Origin: Aureispira sp. CCB-E
Lineage (GTDB): Bacteria; Bacteroidota; Bacteroidia; Chitinophagales; Saprospiraceae
Reading direction: 5' to 3'
Assembly (NCBI RefSeq): GCF_031326345.1
Contig: NZ_CP133672.1
Location: 1 to 64,000, forward strand
DNA length: 64,000 nucleotides
Shown one piece after another: positions 46,685-55,348 of the stretch; position 1 is the first letter of the stretch, and each line of letters starts with the position of its first letter. The position numbers and the translations under genes were made by a program. Below the pieces are notes generated by a model. It did not search any database, had not been told where the DNA came from, and saw only the letters and a program-made list of their open reading frames with translations.

Positions 46685-47965
46685 ATGTACGACAAATTAG
46701 TAGAAATAGTATCCAAAGAGTTTCACCAAGTTCCAGACGATCGAAAAGGGCATACAGAATATTTGCTACATGATTGTTTAATGGGAGCATTTGCTATGTT
46801 TGGTCTAAAAGATCCATCATTATTGAGTTTTATAGATAATGCCATTCATCGTAAGGACAATTTAGAACAAGTCTTTAAAATTAGTAAGCTTCCAACAGAT
46901 AATGGGATGCGAAAAATTTTAGATGCTGTCCAACCATCTGTTTTTCAACCTACTTTTAAAACAATCTTTGAACATTTGGAAAGGCTCAAAATACTCGAAA
47001 GTAGAAGATACTTAGACCAACATTTGCTAGTAAGTGTTGATGCCACAGGTACATTTTCTTCCAATAAGATTGGTTGTTCTCAATGTTTAACAAAGAAAAG
47101 AAAAAATGGTACAATAGAACATCATCACCAATTGTTAGCAGCGAGTGTAGTTCATCCTAATTTCAAGACCGTTTTTCCTGTTTTTGGAGAAGCAATAACG
47201 CGGCAGGATGGTTCAAAAAAGAATGATTGTGAACGAAAGGCATGTAAACGATTATTTCCACATTTACGCAGCATACTGCCAAAAGAAAAGATCTTAATTC
47301 TTTTAGATGCTTTATATGCTGATGGTCCAACTATTAAAGCACTTCAAGCACAAGATATCCAAATGGATTACATCATAGTAATCAAGGAAGGATATGTTTT
47401 GGAACAAGTTAAGCAACTTAGAAAAAAGGATAGTTTGCATCAGTGTCAATACCAGAAAAATGAAAAGACTCTGTGTCGATACAGGTGGGCATCTAACCTC
47501 ATTCTAAATGGCGCAAACCAAGATATTATCGTAAACTATTTAGAATACGAAGAATATGATTTAGAAAAAGATAAAGTGGTTTATTCCAATAAGTGGATTA
47601 CCAACCTAACTTTGACTAAATCAAATGTTTCATCTATTGCCACAGCTGGAAGAGCAGGTTGGAAAATTGAAAATGAGACATTTAACACCTTGAAGAATCA
47701 AGACTACAATTTGGAACATAATTATGGTCATGGAAAATTCTACTTGTCAACAGTATTTGCTTTGATTATGCTATTAGCATTTTTTGTTGACCAGATTACA
47801 AGGGCTGTTGATGAAAGTTTTGAACAAGCCTTAAAAGAAGCAAAAACATTGCGTGATTTAAGGCAGAAAGTTCGAGTACTCTTTGATTTTATTCCTACTA
47901 TTTCAATGAACTTAATCTATCAAATAATCGCTAGAAAGGTCAATATTCGACCTCAATTAGAATAG
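46685..47965 (+). CDS. DDE transposase of the outer insertion sequence
   Basis: 426 residues. RKGHTEYLLHDCLMGAFAMF at the N-terminus, LVSVDATGTFSS (first Asp), ILILLDALYADGPTIKALQA (second Asp) and AGWKIENETFNTLKNQDYNL (Glu of the E-x6 K/R type helix) mark an RNase-H-fold DDE enzyme of the IS4/ISNCY-like group. The 9-bp target duplication agrees with IS4-type transposition. It appears intact; 3' flanking sequence is interrupted by the nested element only after the stop codon. Confidence 0.82.
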   Translation: MYDKLVEIVSKEFHQVPDDRKGHTEYLLHDCLMGAFAMFGLKDPSLLSFIDNAIHRKDNLEQVFKISKLPTDNGMRKILDAVQPSVFQPTFKTIFEHLERLKILESRRYLDQHLLVSVDATGTFSSNKIGCSQCLTKKRKNGTIEHHHQLLAASVVHPNFKTVFPVFGEAITRQDGSKKNDCERKACKRLFPHLRSILPKEKILILLDALYADGPTIKALQAQDIQMDYIIVIKEGYVLEQVKQLRKKDSLHQCQYQKNEKTLCRYRWASNLILNGANQDIIVNYLEYEEYDLEKDKVVYSNKWITNLTLTKSNVSSIATAGRAGWKIENETFNTLKNQDYNLEHNYGHGKFYLSTVFALIMLLAFFVDQITRAVDESFEQALKEAKTLRDLRQKVRVLFDFIPTISMNLIYQIIARKVNIRPQLE

Positions 47966-47996
47966 CTATTTGATATTATTATTCTAAGTACAGGAC

Positions 47997-49067
47997 CTAA
48001 GTACAGGACAAAAGTTTTAATTCCTGAAATAAAGTTAAAAAGTTAAGTAAACGTTCTTTGATATAATCTAAGCCAAATCTAAAAATACTAAAGAGTTTAG
48101 CTTTTCGAGTTTTTAGTTTTTTTATTGGAATTTTACCCCCTCTTTTGATTAACCATTCTCCTGTTTTATAAGACCAAACAAAGGCTATTGCAACAAGAAA
48201 TAGTAGACTGGATAATCTAGATGGTGCTGTTACATGAGTATCCTCAAAATTAAATCCTCTTGTTTTACAAGCTGAGAAAAAAACTTCGATTCCCCAGCGT
48301 TCTTGATAAATTCTTTTACCTTTTGAAATAGGTTTGTTACTTATCAAAATAAGCCATTCAGATTTACCTAGTTTCTGACCTCCAATATAAAGTTGGTGCT
48401 TGAAAAGTATTCTTTGTTTTCTCAAAGCTTTAAAAGTTGATTGGCTAAAGTATTTGCCAACTTTTACTTCTTTTATTTGTCCAAACTTTCGCATCAAACT
48501 GTTACTTCGGATTCTAATAATAAAAATTAAAGGCAAAGATTTTAAATAGCTTATCCATTGATTACCAATAAACTCACGGTCTGCTAACAAATATTTGATT
48601 TGCCCTTTTTGCTTTATTGTTAAATGACTCATCAAGCTTTGCATTAAATCTATCCGTTCCTGTTGAGAAGAGTTACCTCTTTTGTCTAATAGAGTCCAAA
48701 TAAGTGGTATTGCTGTTCCATTATAGCTAATACCTATTAGTAAAATATTGATGTTGATTTTCCCAAATTTCCAATTGGTTCTATCAATGCTCAGAGCTAC
48801 CCACTGATTACTAAAAACAATGAGTTTCCAAACTAATTGAATATAGCACTTACGACAGAATTTGTATTCTTTCATGAAACGTTGAATCCTTTTGAAATTA
48901 GATTCTCGTTTTGCAAAAGGGTTCAATACCAGCGAAAGTTGAGCATAGCTAATGCTGCTCATTTTTATTATGGAAATAACCAGCTTACTCAACATGGTCA
49001 ATCGCTGACTTTGACCAGCAAAATGATCAGATAATATATCTTTAAGAACTTTTTCTGTATCTTTCAT
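47997..49067 (-). CDS. IS4-family transposase
   Basis: 356 residues. WVALSIDRTNWKFGKININI carries the first Asp, KYLLADREFIGNQWISYL the second with the DREF motif, and IYQERWGIEVFFSACKTRGF the YREK-like region with the catalytic Glu. The stop codon overlaps the terminal repeat. Intact and probably active. The N-terminal codons fall in the 117-bp right-end duplication, so the duplicated part includes the first 10 codons and the promoter region. Confidence 0.88.
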   Translation of the reverse strand: MKDTEKVLKDILSDHFAGQSQRLTMLSKLVISIIKMSSISYAQLSLVLNPFAKRESNFKRIQRFMKEYKFCRKCYIQLVWKLIVFSNQWVALSIDRTNWKFGKININILLIGISYNGTAIPLIWTLLDKRGNSSQQERIDLMQSLMSHLTIKQKGQIKYLLADREFIGNQWISYLKSLPLIFIIRIRSNSLMRKFGQIKEVKVGKYFSQSTFKALRKQRILFKHQLYIGGQKLGKSEWLILISNKPISKGKRIYQERWGIEVFFSACKTRGFNFEDTHVTAPSRLSSLLFLVAIAFVWSYKTGEWLIKRGGKIPIKKLKTRKAKLFSIFRFGLDYIKERLLNFLTLFQELKLLSCT

Positions 49068-49271
49068 TCGGAGTTATTGAAGTTTGTAAATAGTGATTTC
49101 GCAACTACTAATTTACTAATTTTTCAATTTCTCCATTTTTTGTCCTGTACTTAGATCTTTAAGAACTTTTTCTGTATCTTTCATTCGGAGTTATTGAAGT
49201 TTGTAAATAGTGATTTCGCAACTACTAATTTACTAATTTTTCAATTTCTCCATTTTTTGTCCTGTACTTAG
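49038..49271. repeat. 117-bp tandem duplication of the IS right end
   Basis: Two apparently identical 117-bp copies start ATCTTTAAGAAC and end GTCCTGTACTTAG. Confidence 0.85.
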
Positions 49272-49575
49272 ATTATTATTATTTAATATATTTTCTTACA
49301 TCGTTAGAATTGCTGAGCATAAATAAATTGAAAGCAATAAAACAATATTTGATAATTTTGCCCCCAAAAGTTTGTTTGACTTTTTTTAGTTGCACACCTT
49401 TGCGGTACATTCATGGCATTCTATAAGTGACATTTTATAAAATTTTTAATGATGAAAATGATTAATGTGCTTTTCTAAGCAACTTATATTCCAAGTGATT
49501 TATTGAGTTTATTTGGGATTTCAGATGATCTTAAAGTATCAAATATTAATACTTGGTAGTTAATTATTGATAGGA
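49272..49575. other. Downstream flank of TIR operon, no gene seen
   Basis: About 300 bp of AT-rich sequence holding the right ends of both insertion sequences and their target duplications. No terminator hairpin for the TIR operon was recognised. Confidence 0.4.
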
Positions 49576-50232
49576 TCAAGTAGCATCTAAAAACTGTTTT
49601 AGCAACTTGGTATAGTGAATTAATGATTGATTTGCTTGTTTTAGGTCAATGATTAACTCAGAATAATGAGGGTAGCTTTCTTGAATTTCTTGTGGAGATA
49701 ATTGACTATGTGCTACTCGTTTGCTTTCAATTTTATACCACTTTCGAAAAGCAGCTTGATGATTTGTTAAGTGAGGTCTTAGTCCTTCATTTAATATTTT
49801 TGCTGTTAGATCAATTAGTGCATTACCTGAGTATTTCTTCTGCAAATGATGTCCAGGAATTGTTTTTATTTCTTCTCGAATAAATCCGAATAATTGATAC
49901 CAAGAATCATAAATTTCAATAATAACATCTTTTCCTTCTTCAAAGGGTAAGGTTACTTTTCTAGTAATTAATTCTATATAGATTCTATTGGCAATATACA
50001 AGTTAGAATAATCTCTTTTTACCTTAAATGTAGCTTTAGGATTCCCTGAAATTTCTATGCCCATTTCTACAAGCTGGAATTTATTCTTGCCATATCTTTT
50101 GACAATAAATAAAAGGATTAGAATAGAGAATATTCCAATTAAGAATAGCACTCCTAATTCTATATGTAAGCTTAAATCAGAATAATCCATATGTAAACGG
50201 ATTATTCTGAAAGTCGTCATTGCATCCCTCAT
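49576..50232 (-). CDS. Single-pass membrane protein, last gene of TIR operon
   Basis: 218 residues from ATG 50232, which overlaps the upstream stop by one base (TAATG). One transmembrane helix at about 25-45 (ELGVLFLIGIFSILILLFIV), then a cytoplasmic domain with RIYIELITRKVTLPFEEGKD, VIIEIYDSWYQLFGFIREEI and ILNEGLRPHLTNHQAAFRKW, a conserved-looking pattern that I associate with proteins near TIR genes without being able to name the family. A membrane-anchored effector of the operon is one possibility: several cyclic-nucleotide-type defence systems pair a sensor enzyme with a membrane effector. Confidence 0.65.
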   Translation of the reverse strand: MRDAMTTFRIIRLHMDYSDLSLHIELGVLFLIGIFSILILLFIVKRYGKNKFQLVEMGIEISGNPKATFKVKRDYSNLYIANRIYIELITRKVTLPFEEGKDVIIEIYDSWYQLFGFIREEIKTIPGHHLQKKYSGNALIDLTAKILNEGLRPHLTNHQAAFRKWYKIESKRVAHSQLSPQEIQESYPHYSELIIDLKQANQSLIHYTKLLKQFLDAT

Positions 50233-51023
50233 TATGTACAAGTATTTTTTTTCATCTGAGGTCTTGAATTAATACGTTTGTCTGCTTGAGCTTTCCGATT
50301 GGCAAAAGCTAATTCAATATATTCCTGTAGTTTCTTACGATCGGTCGTATAATTTCTAATAATCGCATAACCCGTTTCAACATTATCTATAAATCGTTGA
50401 GGATGTTTAGAAGAGGTGTATTTTCCCGTATTATAGTCAGGGTGTGATGGTAAAATTAAGCCCAATACTCCTGCATATCCGTCACCAACTTTTAGGTTTA
50501 GTGCACCACTAATTTCCCAGTCAATATGTTTGCGGCATTTGGTCTTGTTACCAAGTAATAGAATTAAAACAGTAGTATCCTTTAAATAACCTTTTAGAAT
50601 CAGTTGCTTGATGTATTCATCGCTTAAATCAGATTTTATATCTCCATCTTCTACAGATTTATTGACAATTAAATCTGTCGTTAAGTGTTTGAAATGCTCT
50701 TTATCTGTTTGGTTATCTTTATGGTAATAACTAATAAATGATTTTCGTCTAGGAAGAATTAAAGGTAAGGCTGAATTATCTTTAGAATTGAAATTTTGAC
50801 TAAGTGTTAAGGGGGCACCTTTACACCATTGTCCTTGTTCATTTTTATGAATGCAACGAAAAATTTTACCAGTTCTCAATTGTTGGATTACCCAGCTTTT
50901 TTGTCGTTCTATACCATTGTCATCTATGGAAGCGTAATCATTGGAATGAACTAAAAAAGATTCCACAACTCCCTTTTTTTTCCATTTTAATTTTGATACA
51001 AAATAATCTGCTGTTCGACTCAT
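50232..51023 (-). CDS. DUF3892-like plus ThsB-type TIR protein
   Basis: 263 residues. Residues 1-65 (DYFVSKLKWKKKGVVESFLV through IQQLRTGKIFRCI) look like a DUF3892-type small beta domain. Residues about 90-235 form a TIR-like DUF1863 domain: RRKSFISYYHKDNQTDKEHF, LILKGYLKDTTVLILLLGNK, HIDWEIS with the conserved acidic residue, and GVLGLILPSHPDY. The DUF1863/ThsB group is known from Thoeris, where TIR enzymes make NAD-derived signals on phage infection. 6 bp separate it from the upstream TIR gene and it is coupled to the membrane protein downstream. Confidence 0.8.
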   Translation of the reverse strand: MSRTADYFVSKLKWKKKGVVESFLVHSNDYASIDDNGIERQKSWVIQQLRTGKIFRCIHKNEQGQWCKGAPLTLSQNFNSKDNSALPLILPRRKSFISYYHKDNQTDKEHFKHLTTDLIVNKSVEDGDIKSDLSDEYIKQLILKGYLKDTTVLILLLGNKTKCRKHIDWEISGALNLKVGDGYAGVLGLILPSHPDYNTGKYTSSKHPQRFIDNVETGYAIIRNYTTDRKKLQEYIELAFANRKAQADKRINSRPQMKKNTCT

Positions 51024-51029
51024 GATCGT

Positions 51030-51620
51030 TTACTTGTTAAGATTTAGAATTTTGTGTAAAGGATGATTATATTTTAGGAAGACATCTTGAACACGCCCTT
51101 CTGTGAGCAATTGTTTTTTACTTGAATTAAGGACAATGGCAATGTACTCGTTGAACGATTTTCCTCCTTTAATATCAGGTGCTGTTTGCAAGTAGTCAGG
51201 AAGCACTCTATTAGAAATATCCTCTAATCGTAATATACTAACTTGATATTCTTTTGATTTTTGATTAAAAGAGTTATCAACAATAGCAGCATGTGCATAA
51301 CCAATTTCAAAAGGAACCCATTGAGATTTAATGGTCTCAGCAGAAATTACACATAAAATATGCGTACTTTCTTTAAGACCCTTCTTGATACATTTTGTGA
51401 TGCTCTTTTTATCATTTTCAAGAGTGGCAATCTGTAGTTCTTCATCATAACAATCGAGATAAATATCAATACCAGCGTCATTAAGATATGCTCCAATTTC
51501 TATACATGCATTTTTATCTTTGCTCTTATGGCTCAGAAACACACATTTTTTGCCTTTTGTGCGATGTTCTGTTAACAATCGCATATTAACTTTAGGGTTG
51601 GCTCGATTAATTCCTTTCAT
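51030..51620 (-). CDS. TIR-domain protein
   Basis: 196 residues, essentially one TIR domain. KCVFLSHKSKDKNACIEIGA is the first strand and BB-loop side, GIDIYLDCYDEELQ the second strand, HILCVISAETIKSQWVPFEI with GYAHAA carries the putative catalytic Glu in the W-x-x-x-E position. NAD-cleaving or cyclising activity is the known role of such bacterial TIRs. Third from the end of the TIR operon. No membrane segment or other domain. Confidence 0.85.
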   Translation of the reverse strand: MKGINRANPKVNMRLLTEHRTKGKKCVFLSHKSKDKNACIEIGAYLNDAGIDIYLDCYDEELQIATLENDKKSITKCIKKGLKESTHILCVISAETIKSQWVPFEIGYAHAAIVDNSFNQKSKEYQVSILRLEDISNRVLPDYLQTAPDIKGGKSFNEYIAIVLNSSKKQLLTEGRVQDVFLKYNHPLHKILNLNK

Positions 51621-51626
51621 TATTTA

Positions 51627-53711
51627 TTATTTATTGGGATTAAAAAAATTATTCAGTCCTTTAAGTATCAATCTAGTAATCTCAAGGAGGTTGTTGGAGG
51701 TAAACAATATTTGGTTTTCTTCGGACGATAAACCATTGTTTAGGTTATTATCATTCTGTTTCCAGTAGTTGTCAAAGAATTTAGAGAGTGAATCATAATG
51801 AATACGATCATTAAGCATCTGTTTATCTTCTTGCCACAACTCTTGTGCATATTTTTGGTAAGTGGTATATTTTTGATTCCAATGCTCATTTTGATAATTT
51901 TCTAAGGAATCTTCTTGAATAAGAGGACTCTCTTTTCCCTCAAACAACTGAATTAAAGCTGCACTGATTCCTCCAAAAGCCCCAACAATATAAATCGGAC
52001 GTTGATATTTTAGAGCCCAGTAAGCTTCTTCTAAAATACCTGATATAAGTCCTTTATAACCTCTTATTTTTCCTGCAATAAAAATCTGAGCATCGTTTTG
52101 CTCAAACATTTTTTTACGCATATAAGTCAATGAAATAGCGGCTTCAGGACTTTCTAAATCAGAAAATGGATGAGTCAATGGATTCTCATGAAATTTGAAA
52201 TCAATTATTCCTTTGTATTTGCTTCTGATATGGATGTCTTTTTTGACAAATTCAGAAATAGGATAAAAAACGTGATTAATAATAGGAGTAATATCATCCT
52301 GATAATCTTCTCGATAAGATGCAATCAACTCACTAAGTATATTGGTGAAACTTAATTCTTTAGAGTAGTTAATATCTCCTCCATAAGCGCAATTAGCTCC
52401 TGTAACCAATAGATAACGAGAAATTTCAACTAACGCATCTTGTAGATGAAGGTGATCAAATAATTGATATCCGCCTTTGACTAGGTTAGGGTTTTCAGAA
52501 ATAGATAAACCTATGGTCTTATTATGTAAGAAATTTTCATTATAAACTTCTTGAATAAGCGTTTGTGACATATAGAGCATGGGGGTTGTAAACTCTATAT
52601 TAGGTTTTTTAGTCCTTAAAATGGATAACTCTTCGTTTCCTAAAGGAGGATCTGGGTACAGTAAAAGCTGTTTTTGATTATCTTGATTTAATATCAATAG
52701 TTCAGGAGGTAAAGCCAAAGATTGATAGCTTCTAATGTTATCATTATTTGACTGACTAACAATAGTTTTATTTAGTTTTTTATGATATTTAAATCGAAGT
52801 GTTTCTAATAAAACCGTAGCTATTATTTCCTTAATATTGCTATTGCCTGTTTCTGTTATTTGTAACTTAATACTTGGGAAATTACCTAAATAAGGAAACA
52901 CTCGTTTAGTATGATTTTTGGTTGCATTAACATGAACGATTGGGCAATAATGTTGCTTAGCGTACAAAATTTCTTTAATACACCATTCTCTAGAACTATA
53001 TTCATCTGTATTTAAGACTAGAAAAATAGATTCTGTAATAGCATTCGTAATCTCTTTTTCAAAATTTTCTCCTTTCCCAATATCCTTAACATCTATAAAA
53101 GAAGTTAGTCCAAATCTTAACTTATCAATTGCATTTTTGACTAATAGAGCTAAATTACTACCATCCTGTCGAGCATGGCTAATAAAAACGGTAACAGGAA
53201 GTTCACGTTCATTATTTTTAAGGGGATATAGTCTTGTAGATAATTTAAATGCAATTTGTAATAATAGTTCATCTTCTTTTTCTTGACTTTTAAAGTCATA
53301 TAAGTTGAGACGGTTACTGATGTTTAATTTTGTCGAAAATTGACTAGCTTGTTCGTGTGTAGCAATAGGGTAAAAAAGTGTTTTATGTTGATTGTTATGA
53401 CAATGCTTGTGAACCGCCAATATTTCTTGTTCCCATTTGATTGGAGCATCATCTATAATCATATGCTCATCTATAAAAAATAGAATGCAAGTTTGTTCAG
53501 CTTCTTCCCAGTTAATGGTTTCCATTAAATGTTTAGGATTGGATATAAAATAAGTTGGAATCCCAATTCCTCGTTGCAAAGGGTGCTGCACATCTCTTGA
53601 AAAGGTCGAAAAAATGGTGTTTGCATATTCAAAACCTTGGTAGTTGTTAGTATGCCATAAAACGTAAATGCTTAAAGGATATTTCATAGTTAACAATAGA
53701 TTATTGGTCAT
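51627..53711 (-). CDS. TIR-like + TIR + SLOG protein
   Basis: 694 residues. N-terminal domain (1-150) with IYVLWHTNNYQGFEYANTIF and ILFFIDEHMI, TIR-like but diverged. A clear TIR domain at about 170-310: LPVTVFISHARQDGSNLALL, FIDVKDIGKGENFEKEI, and SREWCIKEILYAKQHYCPIV with the catalytic Glu. The C-terminal third is a Rossmann-type SLOG domain: TIGLSISENPNLVKGGYQLF, YLLVTGANCAYGGDIN, AQIFIAGKIRGYKGLISGIL and PIYIVGAFGGISAALIQLF. SLOG domains bind nucleotide-derived signals, as in ThsA of Thoeris, where the signal activates the attached enzyme. By analogy this is the likely effector or NADase of the operon (inference). Confidence 0.85.
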   Translation of the reverse strand: MTNNLLLTMKYPLSIYVLWHTNNYQGFEYANTIFSTFSRDVQHPLQRGIGIPTYFISNPKHLMETINWEEAEQTCILFFIDEHMIIDDAPIKWEQEILAVHKHCHNNQHKTLFYPIATHEQASQFSTKLNISNRLNLYDFKSQEKEDELLLQIAFKLSTRLYPLKNNERELPVTVFISHARQDGSNLALLVKNAIDKLRFGLTSFIDVKDIGKGENFEKEITNAITESIFLVLNTDEYSSREWCIKEILYAKQHYCPIVHVNATKNHTKRVFPYLGNFPSIKLQITETGNSNIKEIIATVLLETLRFKYHKKLNKTIVSQSNNDNIRSYQSLALPPELLILNQDNQKQLLLYPDPPLGNEELSILRTKKPNIEFTTPMLYMSQTLIQEVYNENFLHNKTIGLSISENPNLVKGGYQLFDHLHLQDALVEISRYLLVTGANCAYGGDINYSKELSFTNILSELIASYREDYQDDITPIINHVFYPISEFVKKDIHIRSKYKGIIDFKFHENPLTHPFSDLESPEAAISLTYMRKKMFEQNDAQIFIAGKIRGYKGLISGILEEAYWALKYQRPIYIVGAFGGISAALIQLFEGKESPLIQEDSLENYQNEHWNQKYTTYQKYAQELWQEDKQMLNDRIHYDSLSKFFDNYWKQNDNNLNNGLSSEENQILFTSNNLLEITRLILKGLNNFFNPNK

Positions 53712-53789
53712 TAATAGAAGATCTATTATGATTATTTGATAGAAATAATTGCGTTAAATCTAATTAGAAAGGGAATCAGGGATTTAGTT

Positions 53790-54341
53790 TTAATCTTGCC
53801 ATTGCCATTGATAAAATGACCTATTGTTTCTAAATAAAGTCCTAGAATTATCAGGAATAATATTATACCGTCGATTAAAAGCTTCATGAATCCAATCTTG
53901 AACACAATTTTTATTCATAGTCCAATTATATATTTTGGCAAAGCCTTTTTCTACATTATCTTGAAGTCTAGGAGGAATTGTATATGGATTATATGTTTTT
54001 TTACCATAATCAGGATGAGAAGGCAATAATATACCAATTAATCCCATCCTAGAATTATACTGTGTATCTCTTATACTAGAGGAAATTTCCCAATCTATAT
54101 ATTTACGTTTCCAAGTATCTTTCCCTATCAAGACCACAAGAACTGTTGAATCTCGTAAATATTCATCTCTAATTTTTCGTCGAATAGTTTCTGTTTTTAA
54201 GTTAGGTGCAATATCTCCTAGTTGAACGGATTTAGAAACCATAATATCATAACAATGACTAAAGCATTGCTCAAATTCATTTCTATAAGATTGATCATTT
54301 TCATGATGATAGCTCACAAAAACATTGTGTCGTCTACCCAT
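53790..54341 (-). CDS. ThsB-type TIR protein (DUF1863)
   Basis: 183 residues, a single DUF1863 TIR domain: RRHNVFVSYHHENDQSYRNE, IRDEYLRDSTVLVVLIGKDT, KYIDWEISSSIRDTQ with the acidic residue, and MGLIGILLPSHPDYGK. It is similar in layout to the TIR part of the protein at 50232 but distinct in sequence. ThsB proteins sense infection and produce a cyclic ADP-ribose-type signal. It is followed 78 bp later by the TIR-SLOG gene, the same order of sensor next to SLOG effector as in Thoeris. Confidence 0.85.
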   Translation of the reverse strand: MGRRHNVFVSYHHENDQSYRNEFEQCFSHCYDIMVSKSVQLGDIAPNLKTETIRRKIRDEYLRDSTVLVVLIGKDTWKRKYIDWEISSSIRDTQYNSRMGLIGILLPSHPDYGKKTYNPYTIPPRLQDNVEKGFAKIYNWTMNKNCVQDWIHEAFNRRYNIIPDNSRTLFRNNRSFYQWQWQD

Positions 54342-54347
54342 AATTTA

Positions 54348-54737
54348 TTATTGATTTTGATTTAAAAATAAAGCTACTTCGTTGAGGTCTTTGAACCAAT
54401 AGGCGCCATTGTGTTGCACCATTTTTCCAACAGCTTTTAAGGATTTAATTTGATGTTTAGAGAAACCAGCTTCAATGAAACAGAAAATAGTTTTTTTAGG
54501 ACGCTTATTAGAGTCATCTATTGCCTCTGCAATAGAATAAACACCTATCATTTCCACTGTAATAACATACAAACAATAATTACATCTTTCTCGTTGCAGC
54601 AGTTCTTCTTGATAAGCCTCTTCTGTCCATACCTCTACTAAAGGATTGAAATAATCTATTTTTAGTTTTGGAATTAATGCTGTTCTCCAAGTAGATTTAT
54701 TACAAGTTCCTCCTAGGAATACTTTTATATTTTTCAT
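54348..54737 (-). CDS. Nucleoside 2-deoxyribosyltransferase-like protein
   Basis: 129 residues. IKVFLGGTCNKSTWRTALIP, YFNPLVEVWTEEAYQEELLQ, CLYVITVEMIGVYSIAEAID and DSNKRPKKTIFCFIEAGF match the deoxyribosyltransferase-like/SLOG-related fold, with the conserved GGT start, NP and the S-x-A-E motif holding the nucleophile-like Glu. Family members cleave or exchange N-glycosidic bonds of nucleosides. First gene of the TIR operon; it may process NAD-derived nucleotides made by the TIR proteins (inference). Confidence 0.8.
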   Translation of the reverse strand: MKNIKVFLGGTCNKSTWRTALIPKLKIDYFNPLVEVWTEEAYQEELLQRERCNYCLYVITVEMIGVYSIAEAIDDSNKRPKKTIFCFIEAGFSKHQIKSLKAVGKMVQHNGAYWFKDLNEVALFLNQNQ

Positions 54738-54772
54738 AAATAATGCTAGTGTATATGTCTAGTGTTTTGTTT

Positions 54773-54799
54773 AGGAGCATAGAAAAATACTATGCTCCT
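54773..54799. terminator. Hairpin separating two minus-strand units
   Basis: Perfect 10-bp stem AGGAGCATAG / CTATGCTCCT with a 7-nt loop, in the 72-bp gap before the TIR operon. No U run follows on the minus strand, so termination may be weak; it could also be an operator. Confidence 0.45.
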
Positions 54800-54809
54800 G
54801 AGTGTTGAA

Positions 54810-55280
54810 TTAATTAGGACTAATGGAGCTGTGATATTTAAAAACTAAAGCGTCATCAATAATCTCAAAAGAAATAATTCGATCTTCCATAGGAAGGAGC
54901 CCTTTGGGAATAGATATTAATGTGTTTCTAATATCATCTGCACCAATCCAAAAGGCATGAAATTTATCCTTTACAGCAATTACTTCATTGTCTCCCAAAG
55001 AAGTAGTACAATCGTTTATTGGACTACCAAATAAGACTTTTGCATAATGATTTTCACTAATGAGTTTGATTTTTAAATCAAGCTTTTCGCTTGAGAAATT
55101 TCCGATTGGAGCTGTTTCAAGGAGTACCTTTAACTGTTCTTCTTGTTTGTAAACCTGTAATTTTACAGCAGTGGTACTTAGATTAAATGGACTAAAAACT
55201 AGTTCTCCATCTAGTTTAATTGAAAGCTCCTTCGCCTCAGGATTGAAATTAATGGAATCAAAATTCATTGCTTGCGACAT
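54810..55280 (-). CDS. Hypothetical protein (156 aa), beta-rich
   Basis: No signal peptide or membrane helix. Mostly predicted strands: FDSINFNPEAKELSIKLDGE, LKVLLETAPIGNFSSEKLDL and ISFEIIDDALVFKYHSS. No family recognised. It is the last gene of a three-gene minus-strand set with the deiminase-like protein 68 bp upstream, so it may be its partner or regulator (inference from position). Confidence 0.55.
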   Translation of the reverse strand: MSQAMNFDSINFNPEAKELSIKLDGELVFSPFNLSTTAVKLQVYKQEEQLKVLLETAPIGNFSSEKLDLKIKLISENHYAKVLFGSPINDCTTSLGDNEVIAVKDKFHAFWIGADDIRNTLISIPKGLLPMEDRIISFEIIDDALVFKYHSSISPN

Positions 55281-55348
55281 AATAATTAAAAATTTAAATG
55301 AAATAAGGGGCCTACTCTATTGTGGCTTTTCGGTTTCCGCCATTTAAT

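Larger units (their letters stand above)
47984..49271. mobile_element. Nested IS4-family element with duplicated ends
   Basis: Terminal repeat CTAAGTACAGGACAAAA at 47997, with complement ending at 49154 and again at 49271. Left end has an extra 13-bp copy CTAAGTACAGGAC (47984-47996). Right end is duplicated as a 117-bp tandem (49038-49154 and 49155-49271). Flanks ATTATTATT at 47975-47983 and 49272-49280 look like a 9-bp target duplication, though the sequence is low in complexity. Confidence 0.75.
46597..49315. mobile_element. Outer insertion sequence with nested IS4-like element
   Basis: Terminal inverted repeats CAGCAATTCTAACGAT at 46597-46612 and its complement at 49300-49315. The flanking 9-bp direct repeat AGCATAAAT is present at 46588-46596 and 49316-49324. 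The interior holds one transposase gene (46685-47965) and a second complete element (47984-49271). The TSD shows that insertion went into the region upstream of the small membrane-protein gene. Confidence 0.8.
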
